A stretch of DNA of 53,404 bases, from NCBI GenBank assembly GCA_011605775.1, contig JAAOZN010000040.1, positions 1 to 53,404 on the forward strand. Reading direction: 5' to 3'. Source of the DNA: Nitrososphaerota archaeon (lineage in GTDB: Archaea > Thermoproteota > Nitrososphaeria > Nitrososphaerales > JAAOZN01). The notes beneath the pieces are model-generated. The model did not search any database, was not told the DNA's origin, and worked only from the letters and a program-made list of their open reading frames with translations. Of this stretch, positions 41,243 through 49,493 are shown piece by piece. Every line of letters begins with the position of its first letter. Position 1 is the first letter of the stretch. Both the position numbers and the translations under genes were made by a program.

Positions 41243-41776
41243 ATGTCTAAAGCTATAGCTTGGGATGAGGCTGAAATTAGGGGTCCTAAGACTGCTTACA
41301 CCTTAACGCCTGAGAACTGCGGTAAGATGCTGCGTAGAGCAAAGAGACTTCTGATAATAGTTGGTGGGAACATATTGGATGAAGAGTACGTTAAAGTAAA
41401 TATGGTCAACACCATAGAAAGGATCGCTAAGAAGTTGGGCGCAACTCTAGCGGTCTCTCCAAGTGTCTTCAGAGCCTTCCAACACTATGATGGCACAAAG
41501 TATATGATTAATGTGGAGAGCGTGGTGGAGAGGCTCTTGGATCCGAATTGGTTGGGGTTTGATGGCAGAGGCAAATATGACTTCATACTATTTGTTGGAG
41601 GGCTATACCCATTCCAAAGTATGATGTTAGCTTCATTGAAGCATTTCTCACCAACCCTTAGAACGATTACTATAGAGCGATACTACCACCCAAACGCAAC
41701 GTTTTCACTAGAGAATCTTAGCTTCGAAAAATGGTGTGAGGGTTTAGAGGATCTGCTTAAGGCCGTAGAAGCTTAA
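41243..41776 (+). CDS. cdhB: CODH epsilon subunit CdhB
   Basis: CdhB is the small partner of CdhA in archaeal alpha2-epsilon2 CO dehydrogenase. The 177-residue protein has a Rossmann-like fold with LTPENCGKMLRRAKRLLIIVGG, ATLAVSPSVFRAFQ, ESVVERLLDPNWLGFDG and YDFILFVGGLYPFQSMMLA, as in the family. GGAGGT lies just ahead of its ATG, inside the cdhA tail, three bases after the cdhA stop. The pair therefore forms one operon. Its end lies one base from the convergent ABC permease. Confidence 0.92.
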   Translation: MSKAIAWDEAEIRGPKTAYTLTPENCGKMLRRAKRLLIIVGGNILDEEYVKVNMVNTIERIAKKLGATLAVSPSVFRAFQHYDGTKYMINVESVVERLLDPNWLGFDGRGKYDFILFVGGLYPFQSMMLASLKHFSPTLRTITIERYYHPNATFSLENLSFEKWCEGLEDLLKAVEA

Positions 41777-41777
41777 C

Positions 41778-42515
41778 CTACCTTTCACGCCACTGAGCCC
41801 TATAGGTCGCCAAGAGCAAAAATGCTATTGTGTATGCTATGAGGATAAGCCAGCTGTAAGTTATGTTCGTGGTAGAGGTAAGCCCGATGGAATCTCTTAG
41901 TATCAACGCTGCGTGTGTGGTTGGTGGTATGTACGCTAACCAGAGTAGAGACTCTGGTACACGCTCTATTGGGTAGAAGACTGGTGGAAGCACGGCTAAC
42001 ACGAGCCCTACGAGCAGAGAGATCTGCCACGCATTTCTTATGTTGGGTACGTAGGTTGATATGAAGAAGCCGAGCGCTGATGTTAAGAGCCAGACTAGTA
42101 GTGTAATGGAGAGTAGTGTGCCGAGGGTAAAAACGCTTGGTTTAAGCTGAAGTATGAGGGTTGATAGTATGATGAGTGCTGGTGAAGCGTAGAGGAGTTC
42201 TGATAGGGCTTCAGCAAGCAGATACGCCGTTTCAGAAACTGGAGATGCTACCATCATGTCTTGGAATTTAAGCTCAAGTTTATGCCACGCAGCATCACCA
42301 ATTATGCCAGAACCTGTTTGAACGATGGTCATAATGTAGGCGCCGACCAAGGCGTACGGCAGAACCTCAGAACCCACTAAAGCGTAGAGTAAGAAGAGGA
42401 CTGTGAAGGGTGCGAAGAATAGGTATATGAGGCTTAGCAGATTCCTTACGATCCAGAGTATACTGAACATGTATGCTAATACGAAGACCGCTCTAAGGTT
42501 CTGAAGCCTCTTCAT
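41778..42515 (-). CDS. ABC-2 type transporter permease
   Basis: The roughly 245-residue protein has six membrane segments in the ABC-2 pattern: cytoplasmic start, FSILWIVRNLLSLIY, an inner domain with KLELKFQDMMVASPVSETAYLLAEAL (coupling region), and a final FLLLATYRAQWRER. It works with the ATPase encoded just upstream, which it overlaps. I place the start at ATG 42515, because GAGGAGG precedes it by eight bases; a longer frame starts at 42533. The substrate is unknown. Confidence 0.85.
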   Translation of the reverse strand: MKRLQNLRAVFVLAYMFSILWIVRNLLSLIYLFFAPFTVLFLLYALVGSEVLPYALVGAYIMTIVQTGSGIIGDAAWHKLELKFQDMMVASPVSETAYLLAEALSELLYASPALIILSTLILQLKPSVFTLGTLLSITLLVWLLTSALGFFISTYVPNIRNAWQISLLVGLVLAVLPPVFYPIERVPESLLWLAYIPPTTHAALILRDSIGLTSTTNITYSWLILIAYTIAFLLLATYRAQWRER

Positions 42516-43419
42516 CTTGAGCGCCCTCCTCAACCAGATCTATGAAGACATCCTCGAGCGTAGTAGGGGAGACCGAGGCTGAGACACACCTCTTAACAGC
42601 ATCTAATGCCAACTCTCTTGCACTAGCCTCGTCTAAGAGTACCCTCATCTTTCCACCCACTTCAACAACCTTACCGTAAGATGAGAGCTCTTCTTTAGAG
42701 AAGCCTTCTGAAACATTCACTCTGAACCTATATGGTACCATAGCCTTCAATTCGTCAACCGTACCTTGTGCTACAACACCCCCACGATTTAACACAACGA
42801 TGTAATCTGAAAGCACCTCTGCTTCGTTGATAGAGTTTGTTGTGAGCACGACAGAACCATATTTTCTGCAGTAGTCTTTAATGAGAGACCAGATCTTTCT
42901 TTGATTAACCGCATCTAAGCCGAGTGTAGGCTCATCTAAGAAGACCAGCTCAGCGTATGCTGATAGAGCCATCGCCAAAAGTATCCTCTGCCTTAAACCA
43001 CCAGATAACTTATCTGCTGGTATAGCAGCATACTCGACCAATTCAAGATCTTCAAGCACCTTCTTAGCTCTAGCCTTCGCCTCGAACCTACCGAAACCAC
43101 GCGCTAAGAGGGTGTAGTAGACGTGATCCCACGGCGTTAGAGGTGGGAATGGTCTGCCTTCTTGTGGCAAGACGCTTATGCGTTCACGAACCTTCTTAGC
43201 TTCGCTGACCACATCAAGATCTAAAACAGTTACGTTTCCGCTTGTGGGTAGAAGTTGTGTTGTAGCGATTCTTAATAGTGTGGTCTTCCCTGCACCATTT
43301 CTGCCAAGCAGGGTTAGGATGCCCGATGAAGGCATCTTAAATGATACATTATCTAACGCCCTCTTTTCACTACCCTTATAGATCTTAGTAAGGTTCGTAC
43401 ATTCGAAGACCCCAGCCAA
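42493..43419 (-). CDS. ABC transporter ATP-binding protein
   Basis: The 308-residue ATPase shows Walker A LLGRNGAGKTTLL, Q-loop VLPQEGRPFPPLTPWDHVYY, signature LSGGLRQRILLAMAL, Walker B LVFLDEPTLGLD and an H-loop replaced by VVLTTNSINEAE (Asn/Ser in place of the usual His). The last 80 residues form the regulatory extension common in drug or lipid ABC-2 exporters. It starts at TTG 43419, 11 bases after the RimI-like gene, and overlaps the permease gene. The unusual switch position deserves care. Confidence 0.88.
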   Translation of the reverse strand: MAGVFECTNLTKIYKGSEKRALDNVSFKMPSSGILTLLGRNGAGKTTLLRIATTQLLPTSGNVTVLDLDVVSEAKKVRERISVLPQEGRPFPPLTPWDHVYYTLLARGFGRFEAKARAKKVLEDLELVEYAAIPADKLSGGLRQRILLAMALSAYAELVFLDEPTLGLDAVNQRKIWSLIKDYCRKYGSVVLTTNSINEAEVLSDYIVVLNRGGVVAQGTVDELKAMVPYRFRVNVSEGFSKEELSSYGKVVEVGGKMRVLLDEASARELALDAVKRCVSASVSPTTLEDVFIDLVEEGAQDEEASEP

Positions 43420-43430
43420 CCCTTACACCG

Positions 43431-43931
43431 TTAAGCATCTTGGCGGCTAAGCGCGCCATATTCTAGGCTATAAAGGATAGCGTCCTCCTCCCCCCTATAG
43501 TACCCTCTAAGCAACCCCTCTGCCCTAAACCCGAGCTTTTCATATAACCGTTGAGCAGCCAAATTCTTAACAGACACTTGGAGGACTACCCTCCGAACAC
43601 CAGCTTCCTTCAGCATCCCCAGAGCTTGTGCCATCAAGTATGTGCCAACACCTCTGCGCCTAAACTTCTTAGCAACACCGATCGAAAGTATAGTGCCAAA
43701 GCAACCTTTCTTCTCAAAGGCTACGTACCCAATAGGGTTGCCTAGCACTTCAGCGAGCAGAATCGCGCAGCCTCTACTTCTAAGCATCGCCTCAAAGACC
43801 TCTCTATCATACGGGTACTCAAAACACTCCCCCTCAATCTTCAGCAAAGTTTTAACATCAGCCAAAGAAGCGTATCTGATAACGATGTTAGTATCTAATA
43901 GCAACCAACCCACCCATTCTTCTACCAGCAA
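43431..43931 (-). CDS. GNAT N-acetyltransferase, RimI/Ard1-like
   Basis: The product is a GNAT fold with the acetyl-CoA site RRRGVGTYLMAQAL and the paired C-terminal NLAAQRLYEKLGFRAEGLLRGYY, the pattern of RimI-type N-alpha acetyltransferases. Conserved acceptor features include IEGECFEYPY early on. The frame starts at TTG 43931, but the N-terminal 10-15 residues look extra; a TTG just inside would give LLLDTNIVIRYA. It probably acetylates protein N-termini. It leads the ABC exporter genes with an 11-base gap. Confidence 0.85.
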   Translation of the reverse strand: MLVEEWVGWLLLDTNIVIRYASLADVKTLLKIEGECFEYPYDREVFEAMLRSRGCAILLAEVLGNPIGYVAFEKKGCFGTILSIGVAKKFRRRGVGTYLMAQALGMLKEAGVRRVVLQVSVKNLAAQRLYEKLGFRAEGLLRGYYRGEEDAILYSLEYGALSRQDA

Positions 43932-44019
43932 ACTATAATACCAAAGATGTTTATTTAAAGTACTTGTTTGCTTCGGTCTGAAACAGGGCTTACCTCTAAA
44001 ATTAAAACAGCGTAGATCT

Positions 44020-44481
44020 TCAATTTTCCAATATCTTTATCATTCTCGTCCATTTCCCTAAGGATAGCCTTTCGATGAAGCCCATTTCCCTATAAAATTC
44101 CTTTGCTGAAAGATTCTTTACACCAACCCATAAACCCATAGTTCTTCTATTCCTTCTTCTAGCGTAATCGACCGCCTTTTCCACAAGCGTACTTCCTATA
44201 CCTCTCCTTCTATAATTCGGATGCACAAACAGCTCGTGTATCTCTCCTACAATTTCACCATCAACGCCGCTAAACCAGTTTGCGTCGCAAGCTACGAACG
44301 CTACAGGTTCATTCATTTCGACTATCAAGAAGCCTTCAGAATCCCTTTTCAACAACCATTTGAAATAGTCCTCTATATCCTTTCTTTGCGTGTAAGCGTA
44401 TTCCTCCAGTCCTTTATAAGATAGAACATATAAATCGACAAAAGATTCTATATCGCTCAGCACTACTTTTCTAATATTCAT
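44020..44481 (-). CDS. GNAT-family N-acetyltransferase
   Basis: The 153-residue protein has GNAT motif A GEIHELFVHPNYRRRGIGSTLVEKAVDYARRR and motif B NLSAKEFYREMGF. Its substrate is unknown. The ATG at 44481 lies in a 22-bp tandem duplication, so a second ATG lies 22 bp upstream in another frame, followed by a ten-codon mini-frame. The gene stands alone, on the same strand as neighbours. AT-rich codons such as AAT, ATA and AGA make it look slightly different from the surrounding genes, which could mean recent transfer. Confidence 0.82.
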   Translation of the reverse strand: MNIRKVVLSDIESFVDLYVLSYKGLEEYAYTQRKDIEDYFKWLLKRDSEGFLIVEMNEPVAFVACDANWFSGVDGEIVGEIHELFVHPNYRRRGIGSTLVEKAVDYARRRNRRTMGLWVGVKNLSAKEFYREMGFIERLSLGKWTRMIKILEN

Positions 44482-44510
44482 AATAGCCTTTTCTAATATT
44501 CATAATAGCC
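44467..44510. repeat. Perfect 22-bp tandem duplication over a start codon
   Basis: The unit at 44467-44488 is repeated exactly at 44489-44510, followed by a partial third copy (TTCTAA). Each unit contains CAT, the ATG of the minus strand, so the start region of the GNAT gene is duplicated. 22 is not a multiple of three, so the upstream ATG opens a short out-of-frame sequence (44503 down) that ends at a TAG after ten codons. Confidence 0.9.
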
Positions 44511-44543
44511 TTCTAAAAACTAATTTTAAGAGTGGGCTGCTAG

Positions 44544-45098
44544 CTACGTGCCGAAGATTTCTGCGGCTGCTTCCTCATACACCTTTAACGCGTCTTTGCT
44601 GAAGAGCACAAGAACCACTTCGTCAAACACGGGCTTCACTTCTAGAAACTCCTTAATCGCCTTTAACGCGACTCTGCTTGCTTCAGCGATCGGGTAGGCG
44701 TATGCACCCGTACTAATAGATGGGAAGGCTATGCTCTTTATGCCTCTTGAAGCTGCCAACTCTAAGCAGCTTCGATAAGCCTGTGCTAATAGATCGGCTT
44801 CACCCTCACCCCCACCTCGCCATATCGGACCTACGGTGTGTATAACGTATTTAGCCTTCAGTTTACCTGCGGTGGTTATAACCGCTTTACCCGTTGGTAG
44901 CCCGTCTGGATACTGGGTTGCTCTAATCTTCTTACACTCCTCTAAGATACTTGGACCACCTTTTCTATGTATGGCTCCATCAACCCCTCCTCCACCCATG
45001 AGGCTTGGGTTGGCTGCGTTGACTATAGCTTCAGTCTCCTGCTCCGTTATGTCTCCTTGAACTATTTTAATAGATGTTCTACCAACTTTATACTGCAT
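44544..45098 (-). CDS. Macro-domain ADP-ribose-binding protein
   Basis: Macro domains bind ADP-ribose and often remove it or O-acetyl from it. The product contains VQGDITEQETEAIVNAANPSL, then GGGGVDGAIHRKGG, and IAFPSISTGAYAYPIAEA, all diagnostic for the YmdB/MacroD-type hydrolase. It is full length at about 184 residues. I choose ATG 45098 because AGAGGAAGGT lies just upstream; a TTG at 45116 would add six residues. It probably acts on ADP-ribosylated targets or metabolites in the cytoplasm. Confidence 0.92.
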   Translation of the reverse strand: MQYKVGRTSIKIVQGDITEQETEAIVNAANPSLMGGGGVDGAIHRKGGPSILEECKKIRATQYPDGLPTGKAVITTAGKLKAKYVIHTVGPIWRGGGEGEADLLAQAYRSCLELAASRGIKSIAFPSISTGAYAYPIAEASRVALKAIKEFLEVKPVFDEVVLVLFSKDALKVYEEAAAEIFGT

Positions 45099-45138
45099 AT
45101 TACCTTCCTCTGCCAAGCTCTACCAAATATATTTGTCT

Positions 45139-46007
45139 CTAACCTATCGTGATCTGAATTATTCCAATAACTACAATAAAGGCGCTCAGGTAAACCTTTA
45201 GAGTAACCCTTTCACGAAGAAAGACACTACCTACCACGGTGGAGAGGATGGGCGAGATTGAGGAAAGCGGGACCGCTCTAGCCACCCCCATACTAGTTAT
45301 ACCGAGTAGGAATAGAGCGTTTCCAATGCTCAGACCGAGAATACCAGCTAGAGTAAGGACTAAGAGGGAGCGCCTATCCAGCTTAATGGGATTATAACCT
45401 CTAGAGTAGGCAAATCCGATGAGTATAACAGCTATAAGCGGGAGTCTCACAGCATTCAGAGCCAAAAAGCTGTAGTAGTTTAGGGCGTAGCTGAGTAGAA
45501 GTATGCCAGCGCCCAAATGGGAGCGCAACTGAGTGTGAGGAAGAAGTTCTTCGCTGTAAAGCTACTTTTCCCTTCTCCCTTTGGGCTGATGAGCCAGAGT
45601 CCTAGAATGATGAGTATGGCACCAACTATTATTTGAGGGGTTATTTCTTCACCTAAGAAGAGGAAGGCGCCTAATGTTGAGAAGAGTGGATAAGTATTCG
45701 CTACTGGCATCGCCCTCGCTACACCCACTGACTTCAAGGCGTAGATGTAGAGTGTGTCTCCAATTACGATACCAAGTAATCCAGCCAAAAAAGCGATGGT
45801 AAAGGCTCTCAAATCTGGGTTTAAGAAAACATTTACTTCACCTGCAAACAGAACTAGAAGTATCGAGCCTACTGCTCCCGCCGCCGCTCTGAGCGCATTG
45901 GCTGTGATCGGTTGGTATTTGGAAGAGCCTAGTTTTAGTAACGCTGCAGTAGCTGTCCAGCATAGAGCAGCACCGAGTGAGGCTGCTACACCTATGAACA
46001 TTGACAT
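45139..46007 (-). pseudogene. EamA-family transporter split by a single-base frameshift
   Basis: Two overlapping reading frames cover one ten-helix EamA (DMT) transporter. The first, from ATG 46007, runs to 45480 and holds the first EamA repeat (GVAASLGAALCWTATAALLK to EEITPQIIVGAILIILGLW). The second, ending at 45139, holds the second repeat (LAGILGLSIGNALFLLGITSMGVARAVPLSSI). They part where the minus strand reads GCGCTGGCATA; one more G at 45506-45507 would join them as PIWALGILLLSYALN. The start of the second repeat would then be intact. This is either a real inactivating deletion or a sequencing/assembly error. Confidence 0.85.
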
Positions 46008-46062
46008 TTAGTTGCATGGATATAAGTTGAGGGTATTTTAGATTATTTGCTTAATAACCAGC

Positions 46063-47178
46063 TTACGGTATTATTTCGCAGCTGTTAAACTTGGTATACG
46101 CTAGATCATCTAAGCTTATTACATCGTCCGATAGCGCCTTTTCTACCAAAGGTTTAATGCACCTTAACCCGTCTATTAGCAGCCTTACTGTGCTGCAGAC
46201 GATTTTAAAGCCCTCTTCACCCCAGAGCTTCGTTATGTTAGCGTAGAGGCATCTTCCCCCGCAGAGGGAGAGTATATCGCAACCGCTGCAGGGTGGATTT
46301 AACTTAACGGCTTTGGGTAAAGTAGATGGATCGGTATCTCTGATATTGCCGAGGTAGTATGCTTTAAAACCCACCATGCTTGGGCACGGGACTATAGTGC
46401 CGTCGGTCTGGATAGTGTACTGAGTCCAGCCTGAGCCGCATCTTAAACCAGCTTCACCACCTTTGAGTAGAGTCTCTATGACGCCTAGGAAGGGGTAGAT
46501 GCGTAAAACACGCCCAGCTGTGAGCTGATCGGCCCAAAAGTGTATGAGCCTGAGTAGACCGGGCCCATAGCTTTCCTCTATCCATCTGGTATAGGCTTCT
46601 GGGTTATAGTCGCTTCGCCAGAACTGCGCATCTAACTGCCAATGAACTGAATCGAATGTGCTGCTGCGCTCTAAGAGGTGCTTTACGCTAGATTCTATGT
46701 CGGTCTGTTGGCTGACAGTCATTCGGGCTATGACCTCGCCTTTGAAACCCTTTTCTCTTATAGTTTCCACATTCTCAATAACCCTTTTGTAGACCCCCTT
46801 CCCTCTATAGAAATCTGTGAGCATCTCATCGCCGTCTATTGAAACTAAGATTGTATGCAGCTTCTTCAGATACTTCGGCTCTATTCTATCTAGTAAAAGA
46901 CCGTTTGTCTGAACCATAAACTTTTCAGCTTCAACATTATCCATTATCTCAAACATCCTATCCAATCTAAGTAGAGGTTCGCCACCATAGAAGATTAGGT
47001 TGCCCACCTTAGCTTTAGAGCAAAACGACTTCAATAGGTCTATGCTGTAAGATATTTCGTCTGGAACAGAGTAGTCGACTTCAAAGTCGAAGCCGCTTCC
47101 GATATCCTCGCAGCACTTACCGTAACAATACAAGCACTTCAGGTTGCAGAATGAGGTCAAGATGACGAACAGATGCAT
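46063..47178 (-). CDS. Radical SAM/SPASM peptide-modifying enzyme, AF1577-like
   Basis: The 371-residue protein has the radical SAM cluster motif CNLKCLYCYGKC near residue 11, FYGGEPLLR, QTNGLLL and SIDGDEMLTDFYRG. A C-terminal SPASM-type iron-sulfur site follows (CGSGWTQYTIQTDGTIVPC, then PPCSGCDILSLCGGRC). The CYGKC ending matches an archaeal family called peptide-modifying by homology only. The ATG at 47178 has GAGAGGT upstream. No small precursor peptide is obvious nearby; the SagB-like oxidoreductases about 2.3 kb away, beyond hppA, are possible partners. Confidence 0.88.
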   Translation of the reverse strand: MHLFVILTSFCNLKCLYCYGKCCEDIGSGFDFEVDYSVPDEISYSIDLLKSFCSKAKVGNLIFYGGEPLLRLDRMFEIMDNVEAEKFMVQTNGLLLDRIEPKYLKKLHTILVSIDGDEMLTDFYRGKGVYKRVIENVETIREKGFKGEVIARMTVSQQTDIESSVKHLLERSSTFDSVHWQLDAQFWRSDYNPEAYTRWIEESYGPGLLRLIHFWADQLTAGRVLRIYPFLGVIETLLKGGEAGLRCGSGWTQYTIQTDGTIVPCPSMVGFKAYYLGNIRDTDPSTLPKAVKLNPPCSGCDILSLCGGRCLYANITKLWGEEGFKIVCSTVRLLIDGLRCIKPLVEKALSDDVISLDDLAYTKFNSCEIIP

Positions 47179-47299
47179 CCAAGAACCTCTCCCTCAGAGG
47201 TTAAGATAAGCCTTACACCCAGAAAATTTAAGGGTATGCAGATGGTATTTACGAAAGATTTAATACCAGATAGCCGTCTGCCGATGTCTGGAGACCAGT

Positions 47300-49450
47300 A
47301 TGGTTAACATTCTATCTGAACCATACTTCTGGATAGCACCCATAGGGGGCATAGCAGCGATCCTCGCAGCCCTAGCCCTTATATGGCGAATACTTTCAAT
47401 CAAGGTTGATGATCCAAAGGCTGCTGAAGTAGCGTCAGCGATACGCGTAGGAGCCTACGCCTTCATGAAAAGGCAATACTCAACTATAACGATCATAGCC
47501 ATAGTTATAGCAGCGATCCTTTTAGCTGCGGGGTATGTTGCACCTAAGGAAGCTGAGGCAATAGCTGTTCACTTCGGACCAGGCGCAGCGGTAGCCTTTC
47601 TCATAGGAGCCTTCGCATCGTTGCTAGCAGGCTTCATAGCTATGGATATGGCGACACGCTCCAACGTTAGAACTGTTATTATGGCGAAGAAGGGGATAGA
47701 ACCTGCTCTAAAGACGGCTTTCCATGGTGGCGCGATCATGGGGCTTCTTGTAACAGGCCTGAGTCTGCTCGGTGTCACAGCGCTCTTCGTATTATATGGT
47801 GCGGATGAAACCACACCGACCAAGATCATAGGGATGGGATTCGGTGCAAGCCTCGTAGCACTCTTCGCACAGCTAGGTGGCGGTATATATACGAAGGCGG
47901 CTGACGTAGGTGCCGATCTAGTGGGGAAGGTTGAGGCTGGCATACCAGAAGACGATCCAAGAAACGCTGCTGTAATAGCGGATAACGTAGGCGATAATGT
48001 AGGCGACTCAGCGGGTCGTGGAGCAGACCTATTCGAATCAGCCACAGCTGAAAACATAGGCAGCATGATCATAGGAGCCGTAATTGCGTCTTGGACTCAA
48101 AACTGGGCCTTCCTAGTCTTCCCGATAATAGCTAGAGCGCTCGGCATATTCGCTACTCTGATAGGTATGCCATTTGTTAGACTAGGCAAAGGGGAAGAGC
48201 ATAAGCCGATGAGAGCCCTACATAAAGGGCTCATCGTAGCAACCATAATGTCTGCAGTACTCTTCTATGTCGCCATACAGCTCCTCTTCGGCTCACAGCC
48301 AGGCGGCATCTACCTATACTTCTCGATGCTTGCTGGTCTAGCGGCAAGCATCCTGGTTCAAGTCATAACAGACTACTACACAGGCAGAGAGAGGGGCCCA
48401 GTTAGGAGAATAGCCGATGCATCCCAGACTGGCGCAGGAACCAACATAATAACTGGCTTCTCAGTTGCGCTTGAGACAACCGCCTTACCCATAGCCTCGC
48501 TTGGAGCCTGTCTGCTAATCGCCTACTACTTTGGCACACTATTTGGCGCAGCGAATCCACAATGGGGTGCGCACGCATCTCTCATGGGCGGCGTTTACGG
48601 CACCACCTTGGCGACGATGGGTATGCTCGCTGTGATGGGAATGGTTCTAGCTTTAGATGGCTTCGGACCGATAGCAGACAACGCAGGAGGCATAGCTGAG
48701 ATGTCTGGGCAAAGTGGAATAGGGGAAAGCATGGAGGCTCTCGACGCCGTCGGTAACACTACAAAAGCTCTAACCAAGGGCTTCGCTATGGGGAGCGCTC
48801 TATTAGCTGCGCAGCTACTCTTCCAAGCCTACATCGAAGCTGGGAACGAATATCTAAAGAGCCTAAACCTACCCGAAATCAAGCTTGAACTCAGCAACCC
48901 TGTCGTGCTGGTCGCAACACTCATAGGTGCGATGCTGCCCTTCATCTTCTCAGCCTTCGCTATAAAAGCTGTTGGCTCCGCTGCAAAAGAGATAGTTAAC
49001 GAAGTGAGAAGACAGTTCAAAGAAATCCCCGGTCTAATGGAGGGTAAAGCAAAGCCAGAGTACGATAAAGCTGTAGATATCTGCACAAGAGCGGCTCTAA
49101 AGGAGATGGTTCCGCCAGGGCTACTGGTTGTGGTGGCTCCGATAGTCGTAGGTGTGCTTTTAGGTTGGAGCGCTGTAGGCGCTTTAGTCATAGGCGCAAC
49201 CTTAGCTGGTATACCACTAGCCATACTAATGAACACAGGCGGCGCAGCTTGGGACAACGCTAAGAAGTTTATTGAAGCAGGGAATCTAGGGGGCAAAGGC
49301 TCACCCGCACACGCAGCAGCAGTAGTGGGAGACACAGTAGGCGACCCGATGAAAGACACAGCAGGCCCCTCACTACACGTGCTAATCAAACTGCTGAACA
49401 CGCTCTCGATACTATTCATACCGCTCTTCATAGGGATACTCGGGCTCTAA
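47300..49450 (+). CDS. hppA: Membrane-bound proton-translocating pyrophosphatase
   Basis: HppA couples pyrophosphate hydrolysis to proton export. The 716-residue protein has about 16 membrane helices. It shows the catalytic GGIYTKAADVGADLVGKVE, NVGDNVGDSAGRGADLF and C-terminal GDTVGDPMKDTAGPSLH. Residues 485-489 are GNTTK: the lysine at this place marks the K+-independent, proton-pumping class, whereas K+-dependent pumps have alanine. The ATG is at 47300 with GGAG before it and a TTTAATA box 35-40 bp upstream. A hairpin follows at its end. Confidence 0.96.
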   Translation: MVNILSEPYFWIAPIGGIAAILAALALIWRILSIKVDDPKAAEVASAIRVGAYAFMKRQYSTITIIAIVIAAILLAAGYVAPKEAEAIAVHFGPGAAVAFLIGAFASLLAGFIAMDMATRSNVRTVIMAKKGIEPALKTAFHGGAIMGLLVTGLSLLGVTALFVLYGADETTPTKIIGMGFGASLVALFAQLGGGIYTKAADVGADLVGKVEAGIPEDDPRNAAVIADNVGDNVGDSAGRGADLFESATAENIGSMIIGAVIASWTQNWAFLVFPIIARALGIFATLIGMPFVRLGKGEEHKPMRALHKGLIVATIMSAVLFYVAIQLLFGSQPGGIYLYFSMLAGLAASILVQVITDYYTGRERGPVRRIADASQTGAGTNIITGFSVALETTALPIASLGACLLIAYYFGTLFGAANPQWGAHASLMGGVYGTTLATMGMLAVMGMVLALDGFGPIADNAGGIAEMSGQSGIGESMEALDAVGNTTKALTKGFAMGSALLAAQLLFQAYIEAGNEYLKSLNLPEIKLELSNPVVLVATLIGAMLPFIFSAFAIKAVGSAAKEIVNEVRRQFKEIPGLMEGKAKPEYDKAVDICTRAALKEMVPPGLLVVVAPIVVGVLLGWSAVGALVIGATLAGIPLAILMNTGGAAWDNAKKFIEAGNLGGKGSPAHAAAVVGDTVGDPMKDTAGPSLHVLIKLLNTLSILFIPLFIGILGL

Positions 49451-49452
49451 GC

Positions 49453-49491
49453 TTCTGAGGTATAAACCTCAGAAACCCTCTAACATTTTTT
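49453..49491. terminator. Hairpin with T-run between convergent hppA and nitroreductase genes
   Basis: TTCTGAGGT and ACCTCAGAA form a perfect 9-bp stem around the loop ATAA (stem 49453-49461 and 49466-49474). A run of six T follows at 49486-49491. It sits in the 43 bases between the hppA stop and the end of the convergent gene. Intrinsic terminators of this shape are less usual in archaea, where T-runs alone suffice. It can work for hppA; on the other strand it lacks a T-run. Confidence 0.7.
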
Positions 49492-49493
49492 CT

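Noticed and set aside
46008-47299. RiPP precursor peptide beside the radical SAM enzyme
   Set aside because: No short frame with a leader, Cys-rich core and ribosome binding site was visible in the flanking gaps.
47236-47307. A 23-codon frame ending inside the hppA start, possibly an upstream regulatory peptide
   Set aside because: A TATA-like TTTAATA about 35-40 bp before the hppA start places the transcript start downstream of most of this frame.
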